In this document: piece by piece, positions 8,036 to 15,632 of the stretch | Numbering within the stretch: position 1 is the stretch's first letter | Layout of the letters: each line of letters starts with the position of its first letter | Source: Streptococcus sp. 'caviae' | Lineage (GTDB): Bacteria; Bacillota; Bacilli; Lactobacillales; Streptococcaceae | DNA length: 64,000 nucleotides | Reading direction: 5' to 3' | Assembly (NCBI RefSeq): GCF_001937065.1 | Contig: NZ_MOWR01000008.1 | Span: 1 to 64,000, forward strand | Position numbers and translations under genes: made by a program | Notes under the pieces: generated by a model | Told to the model about the DNA's origin: nothing | Database searches by the model: none | The model's input: only the letters and a program-made list of their open reading frames with translations

Positions 8036-8213
8036 CACTATGATGATTGGCGTTTGTTATCAAGTGCGAAGCACTTAGATAACAAGCCTATACCGTATCT
8101 TATGAACTGAACACGGCTACGACACTGGGCAAAAAGAGAAAGACTTCCTAGATGCTGGGCATCTTCGTCAGCTTTCCTATTTTGCTGTGTGTCGCTTACG
8201 CCTTTGTATCTTA
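8036..8213. repeat. 178-bp direct repeat, copy B (mtlD leader)
   Basis: This is the second copy of the 7688-7865 repeat, offset by exactly 348 bp, with four differences. It ends four bases before the mtlD ribosome binding site, so it forms the mtlD 5' region. The long hairpin is at 8054-8085 and the second stem at 8151-8163. Confidence 0.9.
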
Positions 8214-8228
8214 AGTAAAGGAGAAAAC

Positions 8229-9377
8229 ATGAAAAAAGCAGTACACTTTGGTGCCGGCAATATCGGGCGCGGTTTTATCGGGCAAATTTTATTTGAAAAC
8301 GGCTTTGCTATTGATTTTGTCGATGTCAATGACAAGATTATCAGTGCCCTTAATGAGCGGCACGCTTATGAGATTGAAATTGCTGAGGACGGCAAACGCC
8401 ATATTGCCGTATCAAATGTTTCAGGCATTAACAATAAGGAGAATCCCCAGGCTGTTGTAGAAGCTGTAGCAAATGCTGATCTGGTCACAACAGCTATCGG
8501 CCCTAATATTTTGCCTTTTATTGCAGAATTGATTGCCCAGGGGATTGAAAAGCGCCGTGAAAGTGACAATAAACAGCCTCTTGATGTTATTGCCTGTGAA
8601 AATATGATTGGAGGTTCTGCCTTCCTTTGGGAAGAAGTGCAAAAGTATCTCAGTTCTGATGGCCTTGCTTTCGCCAAAGACTATATCGGCTTTCCAAATG
8701 CAGCAGTTGACCGCATCGTTCCTGCTCAGGCCCACGAAGATCCGCTCTTTGTTGTGGTTGAACCTTTCTCGGAGTGGGTTGTTGAAACAGCAGCCATGAA
8801 AAATCCTGATTTGAAGCTGTCAGCGGTTCACTATGAAGACAATCTGGAACCGTTTATCGAAAGAAAGCTGTTCTCAGTTAATTCAGGCCATGCGACAACA
8901 GCCTACACAGGCGCTTATTTTGGAGCTAAAACAGTCTTAGAAGCGCTTCAAAATCAGCAAGTCAAAGAGCAGGTCAAAGCTGTTCTGGGAGAAATTCGTC
9001 AGCTCTTGATCGCTAAATGGGAATTCAAAGAAGAAGAGCTGAAAGCTTATCACGACATTATCATCAGCCGTTTTGAAAATCCTTATATCGTTGATGATGT
9101 GGCGCGGGTTGCCCGTACACCAATTCGAAAGCTGGGCTATGATGAGCGCTTCATTCGCCCTATCCGTGAATTGAGAGAACGTCAATTATCTTATGACAAT
9201 CTTTTAAAGACCGTTGCTTATGTTTTCCAATATCAGGATGAGACAGATGAACAAAGTGTTCAGCTGCAAAAACTCCTGCAGGAAAAACCTTTGGAGGAGG
9301 TCATCAAAGAAGTAACGGGATTAACAGACGAAACCTTGGTACAAGAAATTGTAGTCAGTATTCAATCCTTAAAATAA
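8229..9377 (+). CDS. mtlD: Mannitol-1-phosphate 5-dehydrogenase
   Basis: MtlD oxidises mannitol-1-phosphate to fructose-6-phosphate with NAD+. The 382-residue protein opens [18 protein letters not shown], the Rossmann NAD motif, and has the polyol dehydrogenase segments CENMIGGS and [14 protein letters not shown] and the catalytic-site lysine region [17 protein letters not shown] chose ATG 8229 behind AAAGGAG rather than the upstream TTG at 8187, which lies inside repeat copy B. It is the last gene of the mannitol operon and is followed by a good terminator. Confidence 0.96.
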   Translation: MKKAVHFGAGNIGRGFIGQILFENGFAIDFVDVNDKIISALNERHAYEIEIAEDGKRHIAVSNVSGINNKENPQAVVEAVANADLVTTAIGPNILPFIAELIAQGIEKRRESDNKQPLDVIACENMIGGSAFLWEEVQKYLSSDGLAFAKDYIGFPNAAVDRIVPAQAHEDPLFVVVEPFSEWVVETAAMKNPDLKLSAVHYEDNLEPFIERKLFSVNSGHATTAYTGAYFGAKTVLEALQNQQVKEQVKAVLGEIRQLLIAKWEFKEEELKAYHDIIISRFENPYIVDDVARVARTPIRKLGYDERFIRPIRELRERQLSYDNLLKTVAYVFQYQDETDEQSVQLQKLLQEKPLEEVIKEVTGLTDETLVQEIVVSIQSLK

Positions 9378-9385
9378 TAGCCAGA

Positions 9386-9419
9386 AGCAGCTGAAACAAT
9401 GATGTTCGGCTGCTTTTTT
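9386..9419 (+). terminator. mtl operon terminator
   Basis: AGCAGCTGAA (9386-9395) pairs with TTCGGCTGCT (9405-9414) with one wobble pair, followed by five T. Confidence 0.85.
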
Positions 9420-9518
9420 AGGAGCGGTTTAGCTTGTCTGCAAATTGAGAATTTAGGACTTGCCAAGCAGTGAAAACTCAGGTAAACTTAGATAGTAATA
9501 AAATAATAAGGAGTTTAT

Positions 9519-9851
9519 ATGTCTTTACCCAATTGTCCCAAGTGTCACTCAGAGTACGTTTATGAAGATGGTATTCTCTTAGTCTGCCCAGAATGCGCTT
9601 ATGAATGGAATCCGGCAGATACTGAAGAAGATGAAGGAGTCCTTGCTGTTGATGCCAATGGCAACAAACTAGCTGACGGCGATACTGTCAGTCTGATTAA
9701 AGACCTCAAAGTCAAAGGAGCACCCAAAGACCTCAAACAAGGAACGCGTGTGAAAAATATCCGCATCGTTGAAGGCGATCACAACATTGACTGTAAGATA
9801 GACGGCTTTGGTGCCATGAAATTAAAATCGGAGTTCGTTAAAAAGCTGTAG
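9519..9851 (+). CDS. PhnA/YjdM family zinc-ribbon protein
   Basis: This 110-residue protein begins with a zinc ribbon (CPKCHSEY...CPECAYEW, cysteines near 6, 9, 23, 26) and continues with the conserved PhnA/YjdM domain ([23 protein letters not shown]...[22 protein letters not shown]). The family was named for phosphonate use in E. coli but is not a C-P lyase, and its real role is unclear. No phosphonate genes are near. It has its own RBS (AAGGAG) and stands alone between the mtl operon and the amino acid transporter. Confidence 0.88.
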   Translation: MSLPNCPKCHSEYVYEDGILLVCPECAYEWNPADTEEDEGVLAVDANGNKLADGDTVSLIKDLKVKGAPKDLKQGTRVKNIRIVEGDHNIDCKIDGFGAMKLKSEFVKKL

Positions 9852-9885
9852 ATTGAGGCTAAATGCCTTTTGAATTAAAGGGGAA

Positions 9886-9932
9886 AGAGCAGGGAAATTT
9901 TCGATAAAAAGTATCGAAAGCGACCTTGCTCT
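9886..9932. repeat. Two-tier hairpin after the PhnA-like gene
   Basis: AGAGCAGGG (9886-9894) pairs with CCTTGCTCT (9924-9932). Inside it, TTTCGATA (9899-9906) pairs perfectly with TATCGAAA (9912-9919). It probably ends the PhnA-like transcript, although the following T-run is poor. Confidence 0.55.
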
Positions 9933-10018
9933 TATTTGCTTGCCTATACTGATGAAATATCCAGCTGCTCTTAGAATAGCTTGGCTGATAAAAGACGCTT
10001 AAAGATTTAAATCTATCT

Positions 10019-10046
10019 ATCAAATTTTCTGAAAATTTGATATAAT
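10019..10046 (+). promoter_or_regulatory. Perfect CodY box on the -10 region of the amino acid ABC operon
   Basis: AATTTTCTGAAAATT at 10023-10037 matches all 15 positions of the CodY box consensus (AATTTTCWGAAAATT). It sits inside a longer palindrome with 11-bp arms (10019-10041) that touches the -10 box TATAAT (10041-10046). CodY bound here, with branched-chain amino acids as cofactor, should block RNA polymerase. The match is seen directly; the repression is inferred. Confidence 0.85.
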
Positions 10047-10074
10047 AATAACGATTATCTTTACAGGAGCGGTT

Positions 10075-10716
10075 ATGTCTTATATATCGGAAGTTTTACC
10101 CAGTCTTTTAGATGGGGCGCTTATTACATTACAGGTCTTTTTTATTGTTATTATCTTATCTATTCCTTTAGGGGCTGTTCTGGCTTTTCTGATGCAGATT
10201 AAGTTCAAGCCTTTGCGCTGGCTGTTAAATCTTTATGTCTGGGTCATGCGTGGGACGCCGCTCCTTTTGCAGCTGATTTTCATTTATTATGTACTGCCCA
10301 GTGCAGGGGTTACCTTTGACCGAATGCCGGCAGCCATCTTAGCTTTTACGCTGAATTATGCAGCCTATTTTGCAGAAATCTTCCGCGGCGGTATCGAGGC
10401 CATTCCTAAGGGCCAATATGAAGCTGCCAAGGTCTTAAAGCTGAGTCAGCTGCAAACTATCCGCTATATTATCTTGCCTCAGGTGGTTAAGATTGTTCTG
10501 CCAAGTGTTTTTAATGAAATTATTAACCTGGTCAAGGATTCCTCGCTGGTTTATGTTCTGGGTGTGGGCGACTTGCTTTTGGCCAGCAAAACAGCAGCCA
10601 ACCGCGATGCAACCTTAGCACCGATGTTTATTGCCGGCGGTATCTATTTGATTTTAATTGGTATCGTTACTCTCTTATCTAAGTATGTTGAGAAGAAATT
10701 TAGCTATTACAAGTAA
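10075..10716 (+). CDS. Polar amino acid ABC transporter, permease
   Basis: This 213-residue HisM/GlnP-type membrane protein has about five membrane helices. The ABC permease EAA loop is visible (YEAAKVLKLSQLQTIRYIILPQ, about 119-140), as is the family opening with a periplasmic start and an early LxxG-A-L-I-T-L segment. It pairs with the ATPase and lipoprotein genes directly downstream. A single permease gene implies a homodimeric channel. The substrate cannot be told from sequence alone; amino acids such as glutamine, arginine or cystine are possible. The CodY box on the promoter supports an amino acid importer. Confidence 0.9.
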   Translation: MSYISEVLPSLLDGALITLQVFFIVIILSIPLGAVLAFLMQIKFKPLRWLLNLYVWVMRGTPLLLQLIFIYYVLPSAGVTFDRMPAAILAFTLNYAAYFAEIFRGGIEAIPKGQYEAAKVLKLSQLQTIRYIILPQVVKIVLPSVFNEIINLVKDSSLVYVLGVGDLLLASKTAANRDATLAPMFIAGGIYLILIGIVTLLSKYVEKKFSYYK

Positions 10717-10725
10717 GGGTGAATC

Positions 10726-11355
10726 ATGTTAGAATTAAAAAATATATCCAAGCGATTCGGACAGAAAGTGATTTTTGATCAATTTAATTTAAGTATTCCG
10801 GAAGGCAAGATTTTATCCTTGGTGGGTCCATCCGGCGGCGGGAAGACAACCCTTCTTAGAATGCTGGCAGGGCTTGAAAAAATTGATTCCGGTCAGGTCA
10901 TCTATAATGGCGAAGAAGTTCCTATAAATCATTTGGAAAATCGCAACTTGCTGGGCTTTGTCTTTCAGGATTTTCAGCTGTTTCCGCATCTGACAGTTTT
11001 AGACAATTTGATTTTATCGCCGACAAAAACGATGCATGAATCAAAAGAAGAAGCCAAGCAAAAAGCCAGAGAGCTTTTGAAACGGCTGGGACTGCAGGAG
11101 CATGAAAATGCCTACCCTTATTCCTTATCAGGCGGACAAAAGCAGCGGGTAGCTTTGGCGCGTGCCATGATGGTTAATCCTAAAATTATCGGCTATGATG
11201 AACCGACCAGTGCTCTTGACCCGGAGCTGCGTCAGGAAGTAGAAAAGCTGATTTTACAAAATCAGGATATGGGAATTACGCAGATTGTTGTCACGCATGA
11301 TATGCAGTTTGCTCAAAACATCTCTGATGAGATTATCAAAATCAATCCAAAATAA
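10726..11355 (+). CDS. Polar amino acid ABC transporter, ATPase
   Basis: This 209-residue ATPase is of the GlnQ/HisP class and somewhat shorter than the usual 240. Walker A is GPSGGGKTT (about 34-42), the signature is LSGGQKQRVALARA (about 131), Walker B is [12 protein letters not shown], and the switch histidine is in VVTHDMQFA. The C-terminus stops soon after the H-loop, so the usual short regulatory tail is missing. It lies 9 bp after the permease gene and 21 bp before the binding protein gene. Confidence 0.93.
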   Translation: MLELKNISKRFGQKVIFDQFNLSIPEGKILSLVGPSGGGKTTLLRMLAGLEKIDSGQVIYNGEEVPINHLENRNLLGFVFQDFQLFPHLTVLDNLILSPTKTMHESKEEAKQKARELLKRLGLQEHENAYPYSLSGGQKQRVALARAMMVNPKIIGYDEPTSALDPELRQEVEKLILQNQDMGITQIVVTHDMQFAQNISDEIIKINPK

Positions 11356-11376
11356 AAAGAAAGTTTAGGTAGTAAC

Positions 11377-12210
11377 ATGACATTTAAAAAAGCAGCAGTA
11401 GTTTTTCTAGCTTTTCTGGCAGCAGTAACCTTGATTGCCTGCGGGAAAAAAGATACTAATGCTAAGGATAACTGGAAGAAGTTCGAATCGAAGAAGACCA
11501 TTACCATTGGTTTTGACAATACCTTTGTTCCTATGGGCTTCAAGGATAAAAACGGTGAAAATGTTGGTTTTGATGTTGATTTAGCCAATGCAGTATTTGC
11601 TGAGTATGGCATCAAGGTCAAATGGCAGCCCATCAACTGGGATTTAAAAGAAACCGAGTTAAAAAACGGTAAGATTGATCTCATTTGGAACGGCTATTCA
11701 AAAACCAAAGAACGTGCCCGCAAGGTCAGTTTTACAGAACCTTACATGAAAAATGATCAGGTTCTTGTAGCTAAAAAATCTTCCGGCATTGCCAGTTTTG
11801 CTGACATGAAGGGCAAGGCTTTAGGAGCGCAGTCAGGTTCATCAGGCTACGATGCTTTTACAGCCAATCCAAAGGTTTTAAAGGATATTGTCAAGGATAA
11901 TGATGCAACCCAGTATGAAACATTTACACAAGCCTTTATCGATTTAAAAAATGACCGCATCGACGGCCTTCTGATTGACCGCGTCTATGCCAACTACTAT
12001 CTCAAACAGGAACAAGAACTGGATAACTATAATATTATTAAAGGAAAATATGCCAGCGAAGATTTCTCAGTCGGCGCCCGCAAATCTGATAAGACGCTAG
12101 TCAAAAAGATCAATCAAGCCTTCAAGAAACTGTATAAAGACGGCAAATTCCAAGAAATTTCTCAAAAATGGTTTGGCGAAGACGTCGCAACCAAAACTAT
12201 AAAAAAATAA
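11377..12210 (+). CDS. Amino acid ABC transporter substrate-binding lipoprotein
   Basis: This 277-residue solute-binding protein (SBP_bac_3 family) has an N-terminal lipoprotein signal ending LIACGKK, with the lipidated cysteine near residue 22. The mature part shows the family segments TITIGFDNTFVPMGFKDKNGENVGFDVDLA and DLIWNGYSKTKERARKVSFTEPYM. It is anchored outside the membrane and feeds the permease encoded two genes upstream. It ends the three-gene operon at a strong shared terminator. Confidence 0.93.
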   Translation: MTFKKAAVVFLAFLAAVTLIACGKKDTNAKDNWKKFESKKTITIGFDNTFVPMGFKDKNGENVGFDVDLANAVFAEYGIKVKWQPINWDLKETELKNGKIDLIWNGYSKTKERARKVSFTEPYMKNDQVLVAKKSSGIASFADMKGKALGAQSGSSGYDAFTANPKVLKDIVKDNDATQYETFTQAFIDLKNDRIDGLLIDRVYANYYLKQEQELDNYNIIKGKYASEDFSVGARKSDKTLVKKINQAFKKLYKDGKFQEISQKWFGEDVATKTIKK

Positions 12211-12231
12211 GTCCGATCGGGCTTATTTTTT
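12206..12231. terminator. Bidirectional terminator between the convergent ABC operon and mntE
   Basis: The palindrome at 12206-12227 (AATAAGTCC with GGGCTTATT around GATC) is flanked by an A-run on the left and a T-run on the right. It can end transcripts from both sides. It overlaps the last codons of both genes. Confidence 0.85.
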
Positions 12232-13416
12232 TATGGGTGTAATCTGATGGTAAATGAGCAGCCATTTTTCATGTCTGCGCCAAAGACTGCTGTGGCGGCA
12301 GCCGTCAAGTTCATAGGTAATGAGCTTGGTTTTCTGGCTGATGGTAATCATTTTAAAGTAAGTGAAATTGCTGGCTCTGCTTTGTTGTGATTGAAGGAAT
12401 TTCTTTTTGGTAGTAATATGGCCGTTTTCGTCGATCAGGGCAAAATGTTCCGCTATTAATTTTTCATAATCGGGAATCTTAGATAAGATGATTTTTTCGT
12501 ATTTGTGAAGTTTATGATAAACATTTTCAAAGATTTCATCTTCAGGAATAGCAGCCGGTTCGACATGTATGTCGATATCATAGACATTGAACCGTTCCTG
12601 CAGCAGGTTCTCTACCCTTTCTGTGATATCATGGCTCTCATAAACCGATAAATCTGGGTTCATTTCTAAGACCAAGTCGAGGTAAACATTGCTGCCGTAG
12701 GTACGTCCGCGCTGGGATTTTACTGCTGAAATTTTAGGAATTTCTAAAATAGCTTTTTCGTACTCTTGCAGCTGTTTGTCATCAAAACCGTCTGAAAGGC
12801 TGAAGGCGCTGGTCATAAAAATATCGTAAGCCGTTTTCAAGATTAAAAAGGTAATAATAATTGCAGCAATCTTATCAATAATAGGCAGGCTAAAGCTGCT
12901 GGCTGTAATAGCAATAGTCGTTCCCAGGGAAGTCAAGGCATCAGAAAGATTATCCTTGGCTGCTGCTCTGAGTGCTCCGGATTTAAGCCGTTTAGCCAAA
13001 CGGATATTGTAACTGTAAACCAAAAGCATAAGAGCAGCCGATATGAGACCGACAAAAGCTGCCACGGGATCAACTCTGACTTGATCATTGCGGAGCAACT
13101 TATTGATGGTCTCAAGAAGTACCTGAAAACCGACGGTAAACATGATGAAAGATGTCACCAGACTGGCTAAATCTTCTATTTTCCAGTGGCCAAATTTATG
13201 GTCACTGTCTGCAGGCCTGCTTGCCAAGTGCAGACCAATCAAAATAGTCGCATTTCCGACAATGTCAGATGCATTGTTGAAACCGTCAGCCGTCAGGGAT
13301 GCCGAATGCAAAAAGTGGCCGGCGAGAAGTTTAAAGACAGTCAATAATAAATAAACAATAATACTGACAACAGGACCGCGCTGTGCCAGTTTGAGATTAT
13401 CTGCCGGTGTCGCCAT
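12223..13416 (-). CDS. mntE: Manganese efflux transporter, cation diffusion facilitator family
   Basis: This 397-residue CDF protein exports Mn2+. It has six membrane helices in the first 210 residues, followed by a cytoplasmic ferredoxin-like domain. The metal-site motifs are TADGFNNASDIVG (helix 2) and AKDNLSDALTS (helix 5), and the HKFGHWKIEDLASL loop is conserved. The whole sequence reads like pneumococcal MntE, including the tail (ISQKTKLITYELDG...SLWRRHE). The start at 13416 (MATPADNLKLAQRG) follows GGGAGAAC; the upstream ATG at 13473 has no RBS. It is transcribed alone. Confidence 0.93.
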   Translation of the reverse strand: MATPADNLKLAQRGPVVSIIVYLLLTVFKLLAGHFLHSASLTADGFNNASDIVGNATILIGLHLASRPADSDHKFGHWKIEDLASLVTSFIMFTVGFQVLLETINKLLRNDQVRVDPVAAFVGLISAALMLLVYSYNIRLAKRLKSGALRAAAKDNLSDALTSLGTTIAITASSFSLPIIDKIAAIIITFLILKTAYDIFMTSAFSLSDGFDDKQLQEYEKAILEIPKISAVKSQRGRTYGSNVYLDLVLEMNPDLSVYESHDITERVENLLQERFNVYDIDIHVEPAAIPEDEIFENVYHKLHKYEKIILSKIPDYEKLIAEHFALIDENGHITTKKKFLQSQQSRASNFTYFKMITISQKTKLITYELDGCRHSSLWRRHEKWLLIYHQITPIKK

Positions 13417-13447
13417 GATGTTCTCCCAAAAAGTATTAATAGTCCTT

Positions 13448-13456
13448 ATTATAACA
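13448..13456 (-). promoter_or_regulatory. mntE extended -10 promoter
   Basis: On the minus strand the bases read TGTTATAAT, an extended -10 box, 32 bp before the mntE start. No good -35 is seen. Confidence 0.5.
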
Positions 13457-13473
13457 CGTTTAAGGCAAAACAA

Positions 13474-13493
13474 AAACCATTAAAAAATGGTTT
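13474..13493. repeat. 20-bp palindrome, first copy
   Basis: AAACCATTAAAAAATGGTTT occurs here and, unchanged, at 13785-13804. It is an 8-bp stem around AAAA. The two copies bracket the structured element at 13541-13675. Confidence 0.8.
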
Positions 13494-13534
13494 CAGACTG
13501 AAGAAAAAGTCAATTTTTATCAAAAGAACTATTG

Positions 13535-13543
13535 TGTTATGAT
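13535..13543 (+). promoter_or_regulatory. Extended -10 box ahead of the structured element
   Basis: TGTTATGAT fits the TGnTATnAT extended -10 pattern and would start a + strand transcript near 13550. A -35 is not clear. Confidence 0.4.
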
Positions 13544-13675
13544 ACTTTCCTTAGGTAGCGCGGACGGTAGCAACTTCCTTTGGAATTTCATACCTAGATT
13601 TTGAGCCCAAGTCTCAAAATCTCCGAACGCCAGAAATGAGTGATTTCTGGCGTTTTTGCTACAGCGGAAAGTATC
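13541..13675 (+). ncRNA. Unrecognised structured RNA or MITE-like element
   Basis: The element is closed by GATACTTTCC (13541-13550) pairing perfectly with GGAAAGTATC (13666-13675), then GTAGC (13555-13559) with GCTAC (13658-13662). Inside are a TTCC/GGAA hairpin (13575-13585), a perfect 9-bp hairpin GATTTTGAG/CTCAAAATC (13597-13621), and a perfect 12-bp hairpin at 13626-13654 followed by five T that looks like a terminator. An extended -10 lies at its left edge. I could not match it to any riboswitch or sRNA family I know, and no ORF fits. It could be a small RNA with its own terminator, or a miniature mobile repeat. Confidence 0.6.
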
Positions 13676-13784
13676 TGGGCCAGGCTCGTTCAATTCGCCT
13701 ATTTTTCTTATAGATTGTGAGTTGATATTATCCTAAGATGTGTGTGCTTGTGAAATGCTAACTATAGAGTTTGTCTACAACCTG

Positions 13785-13804
13785 AAACCATTAAAAAATG
13801 GTTT
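13785..13804. repeat. 20-bp palindrome, second copy (3' of alsT)
   Basis: This is identical to 13474-13493. It starts 7 bp beyond the alsT stop codon, so on the minus strand it may serve as a weak terminator, although no long T-run follows in that direction. Confidence 0.7.
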
Positions 13805-13811
13805 TTGCACT

Positions 13812-15143
13812 TTAATGTTTACTGTTGAAGTAGGTCTTTGTCTCTTTAATAATAATTGGTGAGAGCATCAGCAGGGCAATCAAATTTGGCAGGGCCATAA
13901 GTCCGTTGACAATGTCTGCGATAATCCAGATAAGTTCTAGTTTGAGAAAACCGCCCAGACTAACCATGACAACAAAAATAGTTCGATAGACAGCAATGTA
14001 TTTTGTTCCAAAGAGAAATTCGAAACAGCGCTCACCATAATAAGACCAGCCAAGAATAGTTGTAAAGGCAAAGAGAACCAAGCAAAGCGTCAAAGCAGTA
14101 GCTCCCGGTGTGCCAAAGACAGATGAAAACGCCGCCTGAGTCAGGGGAGCTCCCTCCAAACCTGCAACCGTCCACTTGCCAGTGACTAGGATAGAAATTC
14201 CTGTTAAAGTACAGATAATCAAGGTATCAATAAAAGTTCCTGTCATTGAGATGAGGCCCTGTTCGACAGGCTGCTCAGTCTTAGCAGCGGCAGCGGCAAT
14301 CGGTGCTGATCCGAGACCTGATTCGTTAGAGAAAACACCGCGGGCAATCCCTTTTTGGATGGCTTCTTTAACAACAGCTCCTGCAAAACCGCCGACAGCG
14401 GCAGTGCCGGTAAAGGCTCCGGTGAAAACTGCCTTAAAGGCCGGAATAATCTGATCGGCATTGACAAAAATAACGGTCAAGGTTGCAATGATGTAGATAA
14501 TGGCCATGAAAGGAACAATTTTTTCAGAAACTTTGGAAATAGACTGAATACCGCCGAAGATAATAACAGCAACGATAAGAGCGATGATAATACTGACAAT
14601 TTTTGGTGAGAAATGAAAACTATTTTCGAGCGATGACGTAATAGAGTTTACTTGAGAAAAAGTCCCGATTCCTAAGAAGGCAACAAGGATGCCGGCGACC
14701 GCAAAGAAAACAGCTAAAGGCTTCCATTGTTTGCCCATTCCATTAGTGATATAGTACATAGGACCGCCTGAGATTTCACCGTTAGCATCTTTTGAGCGGT
14801 ATTTGATAGCAAGTAGACCTTCTGAATACTTGGTTGCCATACCGAAGAAAGCTGCGACCCACATCCAAAAAAGAGCGCCAGGTCCGCCAGCCTTGATAGC
14901 TGTAGCCACCCCAACGATATTTCCGGTACCGACAGTTGCCGCAAGAGCTGTTGCCAGTGCCGCAAAACTGGAGATGTCTCCTTCTCCCTTGTCATCGGTA
15001 AAGATGAGTTTAAAGGCTTTGGGAAGTTTTAAAATCTGCAAAAGTCTCAGACGTACACTAAGATAGATACCAGTACCTACCAAGAGAATCAGTAGGGGTG
15101 CGCCCCAAACGATATTGTCCAGAGCTGTAAAAAAGTCCAACAT
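13812..15143 (-). CDS. Sodium:alanine/glycine symporter (AGCS family)
   Basis: This 443-residue membrane protein has about eleven helices and the AGCS signature ALATALAATVGTGNIVGVATAI near 60-81, plus GGPMYYI and SNESGLGSAPIAAAAAKT. It imports alanine or glycine with Na+. The tandem glycine riboswitch in its leader points to glycine as a physiological substrate. The RBS is AAAGGAG. It is a single-gene transcript read toward mntE. Confidence 0.93.
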   Translation of the reverse strand: MLDFFTALDNIVWGAPLLILLVGTGIYLSVRLRLLQILKLPKAFKLIFTDDKGEGDISSFAALATALAATVGTGNIVGVATAIKAGGPGALFWMWVAAFFGMATKYSEGLLAIKYRSKDANGEISGGPMYYITNGMGKQWKPLAVFFAVAGILVAFLGIGTFSQVNSITSSLENSFHFSPKIVSIIIALIVAVIIFGGIQSISKVSEKIVPFMAIIYIIATLTVIFVNADQIIPAFKAVFTGAFTGTAAVGGFAGAVVKEAIQKGIARGVFSNESGLGSAPIAAAAAKTEQPVEQGLISMTGTFIDTLIICTLTGISILVTGKWTVAGLEGAPLTQAAFSSVFGTPGATALTLCLVLFAFTTILGWSYYGERCFEFLFGTKYIAVYRTIFVVMVSLGGFLKLELIWIIADIVNGLMALPNLIALLMLSPIIIKETKTYFNSKH

Positions 15144-15181
15144 GAAAAAATATCTCCTTTGGCGATTGCGTTTTTCACAGA

Positions 15182-15229
15182 AAAAAGAAGCTGCCTGACG
15201 ACAACTTCCGTGAGCGGGTGATAAGCAGC
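15182..15229 (-). terminator. Expression-platform terminator candidate of the glycine riboswitch
   Basis: On the minus strand GCTGCT (15229-15224) pairs with GGCAGC (15195-15190), followed by TTCTTTTTT. It lies between the aptamers and the alsT start, where a switch must act. I could not work out the antiterminator pairing by eye. Confidence 0.5.
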
Positions 15230-15253
15230 ATTAGAAAAACACTAAAAATCTGC

Positions 15254-15418
15254 CTATCTTCTGTCCTTTTGCCTGAGAGATTGAGCATCTGCCTTGCCCC
15301 TTCGGCGCCTAAAAAGGTCTCTCCAGAAGTCCGTCAGTTTATCAGTCCTGTCATAAGACACCTGAAAGTATCACTCCTTCGGTGAAAGACGCTGAGCATC
15401 TTTTCTCTCCTGAAAACG
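15254..15418 (-). promoter_or_regulatory. Tandem glycine riboswitch upstream of the symporter
   Basis: Two aptamers are visible on the minus strand. The first (about 15418-15341) holds GGAGAG, CACCGAAGGAGTGA and TCAGGTG...GACAGG. The second (about 15331-15254) holds GGAGAGACC, GCGCCGAAGGGGCAA and TCTCAGGCAAAAGGACAGAA. These are the conserved glycine aptamer cores. Glycine riboswitches on AGCS genes in streptococci are reported to turn the gene off at high glycine; the direction here is inferred. Confidence 0.93.
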
Positions 15419-15444
15419 TCAATCGGTTTTTATATAGTAAAAAT

Positions 15445-15473
15445 ATAATATAACAAAAGTCGAATGATGTCAA
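15445..15473 (-). promoter_or_regulatory. Promoter of the riboswitch-alsT transcript
   Basis: On the minus strand, consensus TTGACA (15473-15468), a 17-bp spacer and TATTAT (15450-15445). The transcript would start near 15438, just before the first aptamer. Confidence 0.85.
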
Positions 15474-15534
15474 GGCAGTCTTCCGGCCTTTCTGGTTAAA
15501 AACCGAACGATTAGTAAAAATACTGATTTATTTT

Positions 15535-15603
15535 TACCAGCTTGTTGTTTAATGTTTGATTCCGTAGCGGATTTCTGACAAAGGCTCTGCAAGCTGGTAG
15601 AAT
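15535..15603 (+). promoter_or_regulatory. Promoter of the Har-like gene with an inverted repeat
   Basis: CTGACA (15575-15580), 17 bp, TAGAAT (15598-15603). A 10-bp inverted repeat, TACCAGCTTG (15535-15544) and CAAGCTGGTA (15590-15599), spans the promoter, with its right arm against the -10 box. It could be a regulator site or a DNA-looping pair; the regulator is unknown. Confidence 0.55.
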
Positions 15604-15632
15604 GGCATTATCGGATAAAGAGGGAGAAAAAG

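Noticed and set aside
7688..8213. CRISPR array
   Set aside because: The repeats are 178 bp, only two full copies exist, and there are no short regular repeats with unique spacers.
13541..13675. yybP-ykoY manganese riboswitch for mntE
   Set aside because: The element is read on the strand opposite to mntE and lacks the conserved yybP-ykoY loop sequences.
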